Assembly (NCBI GenBank): GCA_973895155.1
Contig: OZ316898.1
Coordinates: 13,206,001-13,270,000, forward strand
Direction of reading: 5' to 3'
Source of the DNA: Marsupella aquatica
Taxonomy: Eukaryota > Marchantiophyta
Length of the DNA stretch: 64,000 nucleotides
Position 1 is the stretch's first letter, and every line of letters starts with the position of its first letter. Position numbers and translations under genes: made by a program. The notes beneath the pieces are model-generated. The model was not told the DNA's origin and made no database searches. It saw only the letters and a list, made by a program, of their open reading frames with translations. Below are positions 21,691 through 32,822 of this stretch, in pieces.

Positions 21691-23658
21691 TTACCAGGCA
21701 TGGTCAATGGGCAGACTCATCTAAGCTAGATGACATTGACATTGCATGCACCTGATGATGATGATATGGCTTTGATCTTGGAAGAAGGAGAGCCTTGTTC
21801 GTACTATGAGGCTTGTGCTTTAGAGTAGAAGCATGAGTGGAATACAACAATACAGAGAGAGTTACAATCTTTGAGTGACAACAAGACATGGGAGCTGGTG
21901 GAGTTTCCAAGAGGTCAGCAAGTGATGGACAGCAAGTGGATTTACAAGTTGAAGGAAGTCCTTCAGAGGGTGGAGATAAGATCTACAAGGCAAGGCTTGT
22001 TGCCAAGGGATTCACTCAGGAGAAAGGAGTGGATTACAATGAGGTATTTTTATCGGTGGCTAAGTATTCCACAATTCGGATCTTGTGTCAACTTATTGTG
22101 TTTTTTGGTCTGGTGATGGATCAGATGGATGTTGTTACTGTTTTTCTCTATGACAACTTGGAAGAGATGATCTTTATGAGACAGCCAAGTCTAGGCTTTA
22201 TGAAGAAAGGCCAAGAGAACTTAGTTTGTAGATTGCTCAAGTCCTTGTATGGACTAAAGCTGTCTCCCAGACAGTGGAACAAGGGGTTTGATGATTTCAT
22301 GCTTACTCAAGGTTTTACAAGGATGGTGTATGATCCTTGTGTGTATACAAAATCAGTCAAGAATGATGTGTTTGGTTTCATCATTCTGGTTATCTATGTG
22401 GATGACATGCTGATTGTGGCTAAAGATCAATCTGAGGTTGACAAACTCAAGGCAAAATTGAGTTATGAATTCAGGATGAAGGATCTTGGTACAAGGCCAA
22501 GAGGATCTTAGGGATGGAGATTTTTAGGAACTCTGATACTGGATAGTTGTGTTTGAGTCAAGGCCAGTATGCGAGGAAAGTACTTGCACGATTCAACATG
22601 GAAAACTGTAAGCCAATGAGTATTCATTTAGCTTCACATTTCAAGTTATCATCGGCTTTCTCTCCTACGGATGCTATGGAGAAAGGTCTGATGGCTGAGA
22701 TTCTTTATGAGAAGGTAGTAGGCAGTCTGATGTATTTGATGACTTATACTAGGCCTGACTTGGCCCTAGCGATGGGCAAGGTTAGCAGATTCATGTCAAA
22801 CCCAGGGAAGGTACATTGGGAAGCTGTGAAATGGATTCTCAAGTATGTGAAGAGAACACAGGACTATGGATTACTATTTGATGCCAGATCAGATAGAATG
22901 ATAGTTGGCTATGTAGATTCTGACTATGGAGGCGTCTGGATACAAGGAGGTCTACAACTGGGTTTTTTTCTACTCTTGGAGGAGGATGTATCAATTGGAA
23001 ATCTACCTTAAGTTGCATAAGTGTATATCTCAGTCTACTATAGAAGTAGAGTATGTTGCAGCAGCAGAAGCAGTAAAGGAAATAATTTGGTTGGACAAGT
23101 TGATCGCGGAGATGGGTTTAGAGCATGGCAAAATGACTCTAAACTGTGATAGTCAGAGTGCTCTTCACTTGGCTGCTAACCAGGTGATGGATAGCAGAGT
23201 GAAGCACATTGATATCAGGTACCATTTTATCAGGTAAACAATGTCTAATAAAACTTTTGAGCTAGTCATGCAAGATTGATGGAAAGCTCAATCCCGCTGA
23301 TGCCTTTACCAAAGTGATTCCTTTGGAAGTTTCTCAAGACACCGTGCTACTTTGCAGGTTTTGCAGTTGTAGTGCAAGTAGAGTTATTTAGCAATGTGTG
23401 ACTATTTGTATATGGATTACTCATTCCAGTTTGGCTACGGCTTAGTTGTAGTTAACCCTAAACCCTAAATTTGGCTACGGCTTAGTTGTAGTTAACCCTA
23501 AACCCTAAATTTGGCTACGGCTTAGTTGTAGTTAACCCTTAGTTAACCCCTTGTGGTTTTTAGGGGGAGACCTGTTTAGGTGATTTTCTAGAACTTCTCG
23601 CTGAGGATTCCATATGGTAGCATTTAGTCCAGTCCCCTAGACAAGAGTCAAGGGGGAG
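21691..23658 (+). pseudogene. Copia retrotransposon polyprotein, reverse transcriptase and RNase H part
   Basis: Coding resumes after element B. The linker EEGEPCSYYEACALE-stop-KHEW precedes the RT start SLSDNKTWELVEFPRGQ. The RT shows VDYNEVFLSVAKYSTIR and the catalytic box FIILVIYVDDMLIVAKD near 22,380. A frameshift near 22,490 and an in-frame TAG at about 22,540 interrupt the frame before LCLSQGQYARKVLARFN. A second frameshift near 22,935 lies inside RNase H. The RNase H end reads SQSTIEVEYVAAAEAVKE and NCDSQSALHLAANQVMDSR, then HIDIRYHFIR. A purine-rich tract (AAGGGGGAG) at 23,650-23,658 is the likely polypurine primer before the LTR. Confidence 0.9.
23431..23540. repeat. 40-bp tandem repeat containing CCCTAAA units
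   Basis: A 40-bp unit starting TTGGCTACGGCTTAGTTGTA and ending AACCCTAAACCCTAAAT is repeated 2.7 times (23,431, 23,471, 23,511). It lies between the Copia coding end and the 3' LTR. Each unit contains two plant telomere words. Confidence 0.9.
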
Positions 23659-24003
23659 TGTTAGATATTGCTCTAGTCTTGTGACTCATGAGCTAATCAC
23701 AGTCAGTCTAACTCGGGTTAGGACTTAGCTAATGTTAGCAGTAGTGCTGTTGTGTATTAAGCCATGACTGATGCCAAACCCTAGGTGGAACTTAGGCTCA
23801 TTGTTACGGAGCTAGTTGAGAGATAGGGAGAGCTTGTGCTATGGTTGCTTGGTATGGCCGGTCGGCCTAGAGTGCAGTAAAGCTCTTGTGTGTTCCTGTG
23901 GACGTAGCTTCATGTGGAGGTGAACCACGTATCTCTTTGTGTCGACTATTGTACGTTGGGTGGTTCATGGGCTTGCTGTTGCGAATATCGTCTATGCTCA
24001 ACA
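23659..24003 (+). repeat. Copia 3' LTR (about 345 bp)
   Basis: The LTR begins TGTTAGATATTG right after the polypurine tract and ends GCTCAACA at 24,003, giving TG...CA and TGTT/AACA termini. The 5' LTR is not in the window, so the pair could not be compared. The 3' limit is the less certain end. Confidence 0.6.
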
Positions 24004-27000
24004 TTATCAAATGGTGACAATGTTGAGCTCATCAGGATCGTCCCTTCAAGATCTTTCCAACGTCATATTATACGTGAGTATTTTTTCATTATGATTTGAC
24101 TCAACAATGTCAAATAAAAAATTGCTATCGTGAAAATTTTATATTTTGAATAAAATCAAAATGTAAATAAAACCGTTATTGGGAGTAGTTTTGCCTCAAT
24201 TGTTCTGTCTTTTGATTTGCATGTTAGTTTTTAAATTTTTTTTTATGACATGGCATCCCAGTTTTTACAGCAAAGTTGTCACAAACATGAATATAGAAGT
24301 TAATTTTATCCAAAAACAGATCTCTTCCTGTTTGCAACGTGCCATGATGACATGGCACTCTATGGGAGTCTTGAATTTTTGAAAGGACCTCTAATGGGGC
24401 CAATAATGACTTTAACCTACATTTACCTAAATTGATGTGATATTCCATGATTCTTTTTTCCAAGCAACTCTGAAAGTTTATGATTGTGGTACTCCAAGGG
24501 GCCGTACAAATGTAGGCCAGATTTGACCATGACCATTGTATTTATATGGGAATCTTTCCTACTGGGGTGAACTGGTCAAACGAGGGAATTAATAGGTGAC
24601 CGCCCTAGGGAAGGACATGTGTGCAGCCTTTGAACTCCAATCTCAAGGCACAAGAGATAAAGAAGTGTGGAGTTGCCAAGCTGCGGTTGCACCGTTGTAG
24701 TCCCTGGGCCTCTCTGCATAATTAGTCTGGGATCCATTTGCGATCCATGCAAATGGATCGAGTTCATTTTTAATCTAAATTTGAAATAACAGTTAATATA
24801 TATATATTTGTTAATGAAATAACAACCCCTGCTATATCGGCTGCCCAGTTATGAAGGTACTTTTAAAATGTGACAGTCAATAGGCCAATGGTCCATTAGT
24901 CCCATAATTGGTGCACATCGCACACAGGCATGAAGAGAGTCGGGTAACATTTATTCTGGGCATTTTGAATGGGGGGAGGGTGAGGGGTCCGTGTAATTAT
25001 TTGGGTTTAGGGGCCGGTGCCACCTAAATTGCACCTTTTGTCCCTTGGACTTTTAAGGGCACACGATGTGGCAAGAGCATGGATCCATTTCTAAGGTGAC
25101 AACCCTACTAGATTGGACGTTGTCAAATCTAACAGGACATTAAGGGGCCCAACCGCCGAGGCAAGGGAGGCAGGGGGAGGAATGGGCTGGACCAAGTTGC
25201 CAAATTTTGTTGGCATTGTCCAGTCGTATATTCCCTCTCAAATTCTGTTAATTGTGGTGCGAGTGAAAACAAGTCGAATCGAAGATCTATGATCAAATTG
25301 AGGTCTGGCTCTTTCCAGAGGACCGCATTCCTGGCGATTGTTGGCGACGACTGCCACCAAGTAGAGTGGTATACAAACCCATGCTAGCTGATTCACTTCC
25401 AGCTCTTCGTCTGTACTTCGTCTTTGATTCTGATGCGCGCAGACAATCACACTTGCAAGTGCATTTACTTTATAAAATACGCTTTTTATAGGACGACTTG
25501 GCTATGCACGTGCTACTCGGTAAATTGGTTGACTCAGGGCCCGACTCAGTGCCTCGGATCTGACCTTTTCTGTGTTTTCGTTGCCATGTGGGTATGTAGA
25601 CTTTTAAAATATTATATATAACGCTACGTTGCCTAGCTAGTGTAACAGTCGAAGTTTGGACGCCGACGAGGCTCACTCGATACCATTTATCAAATTGGTC
25701 AGATGACCATTTCAAGGAGTGAGAGCCTGTCCAGCCCGCGAGCCTGTTGAAGGACCGGTGCCCAATCTAGTTTAACGACCTTAACAAAAGCAGGTCTCAG
25801 AGACCAATCAGAACAATCGATCTCAGAGACCGATGAGAACAATCTCCGAAACAGTTGCAAGGCTGACAGTGCAAAATCATCTAATAATTGAAACTTTTCA
25901 ACTTTCCAATACATCATAGTGTCATTGTGCCCAAATTAAGGCAGAAAACACGGAAACTGGAGACATGATACCAAAGGCAACGCAACCCAATGAAATGGAG
26001 GGAAAGAGGGGGAAGGGTTTTAGGTGGTCTGTTTCGATATGTACGGTTAGAATGATCGATCGATCGGCGCTACTGTACGTACTTAAACAATGTTTCATGC
26101 CAGCAGGGCGATACTTGGCGAATCGTAGGTAGTATGAATACACTAGGATACACAGTCAGAGGGAGTGGATTGTTTGGAAATGAGATCGTTAGGAGTCAGA
26201 GGCAGTAGGTGAATTGGTGCTGAGAAAGGCGAATTCTGGCCGGCCTGCATGAAGCAGCAGTAGATGGGTTCAAGCTGAGAAGGTAGATCTCTATCCGCCT
26301 TAGACTTTTTCTCTGATCGTCCCTCGAGTTTCGGAAATTGAGAATTGGTATGATCTTGAGTCTATAGAAGACTTGGTGCAAATGATTGGCCTCGTTTGAC
26401 CTTTAAGGAATTATTGTTTAGAATGCAAGGTCCATATATGTATAAATTCTAAAATGAAGGTCTCATTTTGACCCGGGCCTGTCTGCATTTTTATATGATC
26501 TAAAAATTTGACTGTGATAAAATATTAAAAGTGAATAACTAGGTTTTCGAGAAAAGGATGGTAGGATGCACGAACACATGACGCCATGTTAAGTTCCTCC
26601 GTATGTATGTAGGAGGGACTGAACATACGGAATGGATGAGCACATGAAATCATTTCCAGGGGTGACTGAAAATCCACGAGAAAATGGTAAAAATTGTGGG
26701 ACCAACTCATTTAGGGTGACGGTGGGTATCTGATTGGCTCGTACTAGTCCTGTATTCCTTCCAGAAGGCCACCGTAGAGTCCTTTACACCTTAGTTTGCG
26801 CCTTCCAAACCCGCTATGTCCAATCTTTAGCTCCCTCCACGGGTTGCATAATTGCTTGCAGCTAGCAATGTTGCTTGTAGCTCTGAAATTGAGCTACTGT
26901 CGCTGTCATTTTTCTTTCAATCTACAACTTTTTCAGCGGCAGATTGGAGTTACGTAGCTAGACGATTGCAACAAAAGCAATCATGTGAATTGAACGGGAC

Positions 27001-28412
27001 CGAATGAAAATTCAAAATTATTTTCATTGTGACTATTAATATTAGAAAGCAAATTTCACATTCGATTCACTGCTAGATACATTGCTGATTCTGTAGGGTC
27101 CAGATTGAAGACATTACGAATTTTGTGTCTGCCAAATCTTGGTCCATTTAAAGGATCAGAATTCAGCCTCAGAATATATAATTGAGCATTGATTGAAGAA
27201 TAAAATAGCTACCTCAAGTCCAAGCTACAAGTGATGACTCCTAACCCTCCATTTGTCCAACTGTGCCCCGACTCGTGGGGAAACATAGCTGTCCATGTTG
27301 CAGCTGAACTGCGTTTCTGTAATTCTTCAGTTGGAAGGAATGGGAGCCTGTTACTTTATGTAATTAATGAGTATCACTCAAAATTAGTATCACACATACT
27401 AGCTAATTACTATGTAAGACTTTTTGTTGTTGTTGCAAGTGACACCATTTACTATCACCCCTTGTTTCTAGAACCAAAACAAATTACAAGTAACACACTA
27501 GGCAATAATATTTTGCCAAGAGACCTAGTAAAGACAACCCTAAGTGGCCAGTTTTGGCGTGGCTGGTAACATAAATTGCATTTTTCCTTGTGTTCTTTGT
27601 TTGGCTAGTGGTCAGACGTGTGAAAGAGTGAGAGATGCAGAATTTGCTTCACTCATTGTTTTACCATAGTAAGTACTAAGAGAAGAGAAGCAATGCTTCA
27701 AAATGCTATTGTTGTCATTAGTAATGTGCTCCATAGCATGTTTTGCTCCTTATTTTTCCTTTATTGCATTCATATCTTGTTTTTGTAAGCAATTCAAGTT
27801 CTTGTCTAAAAGACGGCAGAAACAATCAATGCTAGATTGTTTTGTTGCTACTGGATTAAAATCATTCTCCAATCCTGGTGTTGTTATATAGTATTGACAA
27901 ATGCGTCAATGAGCTGCCTTCAAATCAGCCAGGTTACCATAAGAAAGACATTATTCTGTAATTTCAGTTCTCTGCTCTTTCATTGAGCCCTTACAATTCT
28001 TTTTATGATTCTCTTGTTCATTCAACTAAAACATAGCCTCAATCATCTAGTACTGATGGTAAGCATAATTCTCAATTGGCAAGTGACTTTGTAGCTTAGG
28101 CAAACAATTCAGTTAACCAACACAAGATGTCTAAGGCACAAAAGTCATGATTGATCAGAACATATGGTCCGTGGATCAACTGAAGCCTGAACTCAATACA
28201 CTATTTTCGGCATTGCCCAAAACTTGCTAACCAGGGAAACTAGAATGTGTGAGTAAATGCTGTGACGAGTGTCAGTATTGCTCAAACCATAATCTAAGTA
28301 AGATCTATGTTTGAATAAACACTTTCAAAGAAATCCTAAAACAGGCATCATTATGTAGGACACCAGTTTGTTGTTCAGTAGATCATTTCTAGTTGTTGCG
28401 GACCCTCTGGCT
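24004..28412. other. Intergenic stretch without recognised genes
   Basis: Only short open frames without family resemblance were seen. A dispersed repeat lies at 24,519-24,720 (second copy at 45,128). The rest is moderately AT-rich unique-looking DNA. Confidence 0.6.
24519..24720. repeat. Dispersed repeat R1, copy 1
   Basis: About 165-200 bp similar to 45,128-45,290 in the same orientation. Shared blocks include ACTGGTCAAACGAGG (GCTGGTCAAATGAGG in copy 2), CAATCTCAAGGCAC and TGTGGAGTTGCCAAGCTG. There is no coding potential. It may be the remnant of a non-autonomous element. Confidence 0.75.
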
Positions 28413-28421
28413 TTTTGGGGT

Positions 28422-28714
28422 ACAGCTTTTTACTATCCTGTCCCCCAAACTAGCCGAATTTCATAATTAACCTGCCCCCCAAACAAATTAAATTGCTAAG
28501 TTGCCCCCCATTCCGTAGATCCGTTTAGGCATACCCAGCGGGATACCCAGTACATGGTCCCCGGTGCCACATGGCAAGTCGCCACTGGTCTGGGCTAAGC
28601 CCCGCCCCCCTCCCCCTTCCCCATCGAGGCGCTCTGGTCAAGGCGCTCCCATCACCGGCCCGAACAGGGTTATTCGTGGCCATGTAGGCCCTCCCGCAAA
28701 TGACCCATTTTTGG
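28422..28714 (+). repeat. MULE left terminal inverted repeat
   Basis: About 290 bp, GC-rich in its inner half, matching the reverse complement of 32,531-32,813 with substitutions and small gaps. Confidence 0.85.
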
Positions 28715-29335
28715 AGGAGAAAGCCTTTACTCAGAAGAAAGCCGCCCATGCTGCCGAGCCCTCGTTTTCTACTCCAAAGATGATGCACATTTGCTTCAAA
28801 CTGTTAGGCACCATCTTCGCTGCGGGGTCGGGCTTCAGCCTTTTGCCTTTGCAGTGTCACCTTCCATGAATCCAATCAGATGGGCCACGCAGAATCCAAT
28901 AGCCTAAATAGACTGTACAGGGGTTTACGAAGACAGCAGCCAACACTTTCAATGTAGACATGGGACTTGCGCTTGCAATCTCATCCCAATTGTCGTGAGT
29001 GCAAGGAGGAAGGGTGAACATTGCAGAGGTCCATACTCAATTGCAAAGCTAGTGTGTTGCTATTGCTGACGTGCAAGTAAGTTTTGACATTGGGGGCTCG
29101 TTTCCATTTCTTGTGAGAAACGAATGTGAAATTCTGACTGCGAGCCTACAGTACAAATTGATTCAATTTGTCCTCTTCATTAGTGGGAATTTATAAGGAT
29201 TTTGTGTGTTTTCAGGAACCATGGATCCCCAGGAAGACCTTTGAGAATTGGGAGGATTTAAAGAAAGTGATTGTCAGTGGATGAGGGAGTGAAAATTGAG
29301 AGAGTCCTTGTCACCCAAAAGAAGGACCACATGAA

Positions 29336-31311
29336 GTGGAGGTAAGGTGCAGAATGAATCATCCAAGCAATGAAAGGCAGTGTCTCTGGAAACTGTCAAG
29401 GGCAACAAAGAAGTCAAGAACTAAAAGTATAACCATTACTGTTGCAAACTTGGACCACTCTTGTGAAGCTACAGATCACTACCAGCGTAGGATGCATTCC
29501 AATCCGTACAGGCTTGCTGATCTAATATTGGACATTATTGGTAAGAATCACCAGACCAGAGCTTCATTCTTGAGAGATTCTGCCCAAGCATTAGTCCATC
29601 CAAACATAAAATACTGGCACACTGCATATTCTGCAAAGCAAAGATGTTTGAGACGTTTAGACGGAGACCAAACAAAGTCCTTTAAGTTCATCCTTGCCCA
29701 TTGCCACCATATCCTTGAACGTGATCCAGGGGCATTTGCTAAGTATAGGGCTCCCAACGGTCAATTGAATATGTTGTTTGTTTAGGGTTTAGGGTTTAGG
29801 GTTTAGGGTAAACCCCTTCCGCTTCCAATGAAGCATATTGTCATTGCAGGCCCATGGTGGCCTTGGATGGCACCCGCACACGCTGTATGTACCCTAGCAT
29901 TTTACTTTTCGCTACCACACTTGATGCTAACAACACTGTGACTATACTTGCTAACTCTTGGGTGCCATCAGAAAATCAGGAGAATTGGATGTTCTTTTTG
30001 AATATGATAAGAGATGTCATTCCAGACTTGAGCAAGGGAGGCACTGTGTTTATTTCATTCAGGGAGAAAGGGCTGACTGATGGGGTGCCAACAATTTTTC
30101 CCTATGCCTATCCTGCATACTGTACATGGCACCTTGCAGAAAATGTGCATAAACACTTTGGCAAAGATATACAAAAATTGTTTGAGGCATTTATTACCTT
30201 ATGCATTAACTCCAACAAAGTACAATATGAGATTGGAGAAGATTGAGGCTAAAGGCCAGCCTGCTGCTGAGTACATTTGGAAGACAATAGACCCCAAATT
30301 CTACTCGAGAGCCTCTTCCCTGGTCGAAGACAAGTTTTTCCTATGTTTAAATTCATGTCTTGTGTAGAGTTTTGTGATGCTGGTTGTGTTCTCATTTCAG
30401 ACCCTGAGCATTATGTCATTGATTTGTGACAGGTGGGGCCATGAGACGTCACAGCAAGCGGAAAGTAGTAACCATGCGGGTAACCATGCTTTCAAACCTC
30501 AACGACAGGAGGTAACATATTGAATATTTCCTGTCAGATTTGGGATTATATCATGGTCAAGTATTTTGAAAAGGGGGAGTTGGCTGCAGCCATGACAACT
30601 GCATTCCCACCCAACATTATGGCTTACTTAAGGGAGATTGAAGAGAAAACAACTCACCTTACTACCCACCCTTCCAGTGCAATGGAGGTCCGAATTTCTG
30701 ATGATAGAAATATTCAGTAGTACCTTGTTATATTTGAACCTGAATGGTTCTGTAGCTGTGGTGATTTTCAGGATAGGTTACTACCTTGCATACATGCTTG
30801 GCGAGCTTGACCAGGTTGTGTAAAAGGCATTATTTATGATTATGTTTCCCCACAGTATACAACAGAGACATTACGGGCAACATCTGAAGCTCATCTCCCT
30901 GCCTTAGTGAGGAATGACTTGTTGCTAGATCCCAATTGCAGACCACCATTGAAGAAGCGGAGGAAAGGGCGTCCGACAGAGTGATTGAGGATGCAATTTG
31001 TGGGTGAGGAAGTGTGTAGGCTACCTAGGAATTGTGGCGTGTGTGGTGAGCAAGGCCACGACAAGAGGAGCTGCCCAGAGCGAGAGGCAGCAAGAGAAGT
31101 TGTTAGAATGAATGCCGAGAAGAACCTTCACAGTGTGGACCAGGGTGTGGGATTGAATCACAATGAAAGCAATCAGGAAAGCTTTGACATAGGGAGCTTC
31201 TCTCAGTTTCTTGACAGTCTCATCATTCACATGAGGAAAGCTTCGGATAGTCTGGTGATCAGCTTGAGCATAGCTGGGAGTGGAATATGTGACATTGGAA
31301 GGGAACAATAA
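29336..31311 (+). pseudogene. MURA-like MULE transposase, broken
   Basis: The first piece (29,336-29,785) has the MuDR-type zinc-binding segment (QCLWKLSRATKKSRTK ... DHSCEATDHYQ), then DILDIIGKNHQTRAS-like spacing and AKQRCLRRLDGD. The MULE catalytic part follows at 29,854: VALDGTRTRCMYPSILLFAT, ANSWVPSENQENWMFF and YCTWHLAENVHKHFG. Frame changes occur near 30,200. A SWIM finger, WFCSCGDFQDRLLPCIHAWR, is readable at 30,748-30,807. A CCHC knuckle, NCGVCGEQGHDKRSCPER, lies at 31,029-31,082. The domain order (MuDR zinc segment, MULE domain, SWIM, CCHC) is that of autonomous plant MULEs. A four-unit TTTAGGG tract at 29,781-29,808 interrupts the gene between the first two pieces. Confidence 0.85.
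29781..29808 (+). repeat. Interstitial telomere repeat (TTTAGGG)4
   Basis: Four perfect units of the plant telomere repeat sit inside the MULE transposase gene. The conserved protein segment is interrupted exactly here. Confidence 0.9.
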
Positions 31312-31560
31312 CCTTCACATTGCATTAATTTTCTGTGATAGATGACAACAGCCTGTACTCAGGCCTTTTTGTAACTGACTTTTTGCAATCCAAAAGTGAC
31401 AAAAATTGAAGTGAATGATTACAATGTTGCATTCATTTGCTGGATGTCCAGAAACTCACAGAGTCACACAAAACTCAATTTTGTTCAATTTTGATCATTA
31501 CATATTGCGTCACACCTGAAATCAGTCCAATTGAACTGGGAACTTCAATGATTTGGCATT

Positions 31561-32087
31561 CTACTTATGAGGCATTCCCCAGGTGCTTCTTGGCCTCAAC
31601 CCATTGCACATGTACTCTATTGCCTTGGCCCTAGTCTTAAATGATTTAAACTTGCAGTCACTATATCCCCAGACTTGCTGATTACATTCATCCCATGTCT
31701 CATAAATCCCAGGCTGGAATCCACAAACAATAGCATAGAATTTTCGCTTATGCCCTGCTGTCCACACTGTTGCTGGTCCATTCACGTACTCCAATGGCTC
31801 CCCAGGGCCCATCCCAGCTGACATTGTCCTTGCTTTAAATACCAATTTCACCAATTAATGAAGGTTGTTCCCATTGGTGCTGAAGGCAGGGCCGAAGGTA
31901 ATGGTGCAACAGCTTCAACACCTAAGGCTGCAGTAGCTTCTCGCTCTTCCTTCAACAAGTCAGGTCTCTTTACTACTTGCTTCCTCAACTCACTCTGGAT
32001 TTCTGCAGGCAATTCAGGTGCAGAAGGAGTAGGGTCGCACGGGCAATCCATTGGTGAAATCAAAACTATGGACACACATGTGCACAT
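31561..32087 (-). CDS. RNase H1-type hybrid-binding (viroplasmin-like) domain fragment captured by the MULE
   Basis: The piece 31,854-31,561 reads KRKFYAIVCGFQPGIYETW, then DECNQQVWGYSDCKFKSFKT and RAKAIEYM. This is the approximately 45-residue N-terminal hybrid-binding domain of eukaryotic RNase H1 (Pfam Cauli_VI type): aromatic Tyr/Phe/Trp residues and the KSF/T box are in place. There is no catalytic RNase H domain after it. An upstream acidic/Ala-rich piece (32,087-31,848) may be a preceding exon. It is encoded on the strand opposite the transposase and wholly inside the MULE, as expected for transduplicated host sequence (Pack-MULE behaviour). Whether it is expressed is unknown. Confidence 0.7.
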
Positions 32088-32530
32088 GGTCTCTCAAAGT
32101 GTCCAGCAAGTTTGAAATGAAACTAAATATAGAAGGAAGTAGCCCCACAACTAGCCAAATGCATATTGCAAAGGCCTTGAGGACAATGCTCCACTTTGCC
32201 ATAGGCACTGCGCCCCTGGTCACCTCCGAAAACTTGCACGTCGAAGGTTAGAACAAAAAATTCCTGACTCTCGATTTGGAATGCCCAGCTATCTTTTGAA
32301 TGCACTAAGAGCTCCACAGTAACCTAGCTATGGCTTCTGCGTAATCCCCTGGGCAGATTTCAATTGTTACAGGCTGAAGCACACTGATGCAATAATGGGA
32401 AATGCTTTGGATGCCCGACAGTTTTTGGTCAAACCTAACAAGGGCGAATGTATAAACATTCGTGTTGTTTTTGCAGGAAAAACTGTGGGCTTGGGAGCGT
32501 GGACAGCGTTCTCACGAGTACAGGCGAGGG

Positions 32531-32813
32531 GCCAAAAACGGGCCATTTGCAGGAGGGCTTTTTTGGGCCAGCGACGGGATCAGGATGGCTCTGTTCGGGG
32601 CGGCGACGGGAGCTCCTTGACGGGGGAGAGGGGCGGGGCTTAGCCCGGACCAGTGGCGACTTGCCATGTGTCACCCGGGATCATGTACTTGGGCATGTAC
32701 TGGGTATGCCTAAACAGATCTACGGAATGCGGTGCAACTTAGCAATTTAATTTGTTTGGGGGCAGGTTATGAAATTGGGCTAGTTTGGAAGACAGGATAG
32801 TAAATTTAAGTTG
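32531..32813 (-). repeat. MULE right terminal inverted repeat
   Basis: Inverted partner of 28,422-28,714. The outermost bases are CAACTTAAATTTACTATCC read inward. Confidence 0.85.
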
Positions 32814-32822
32814 TTTTGGGGT

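Larger units (their letters stand above)
28422..32813 (+). mobile_element. Mutator-like element (MULE) with long terminal inverted repeats and 9-bp target duplication
   Basis: Terminal inverted repeats of about 290 bp (28,422-28,714 and 32,531-32,813) share TACTATCCTGTC near the ends, then CATACCCAG, ACATGGCAAGTCGCCACTGG, GGGCTAAGCCCCGCCC and finally CAAATGrCCCrTTTTTGG. The element is bracketed by TTTTGGGGT at 28,413-28,421 and 32,814-32,822, the 9-bp duplication typical of Mutator. Inside are a MURA-like transposase on the plus strand and an RNase H1-type hybrid-binding domain on the minus strand. The transposase is broken by frameshifts and a telomere-like insertion. Confidence 0.9.

Noticed and set aside
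24021-24107. Short element bounded by TGTTGAG and CTCAACA
   Set aside because: Only 87 bp, no target duplication, and it overlaps the uncertain end of the Copia LTR; more likely chance or LTR-edge sequence.
27231-27569. 112-codon open frame
   Set aside because: No family resemblance, no promoter or splice context, AT-rich surroundings; treated as chance.
28564-28869. Arg/Pro-rich open frames at the MULE ends (also 32,395-32,750)
   Set aside because: They arise from GC-rich terminal inverted repeats and appear at both ends in mirrored form.
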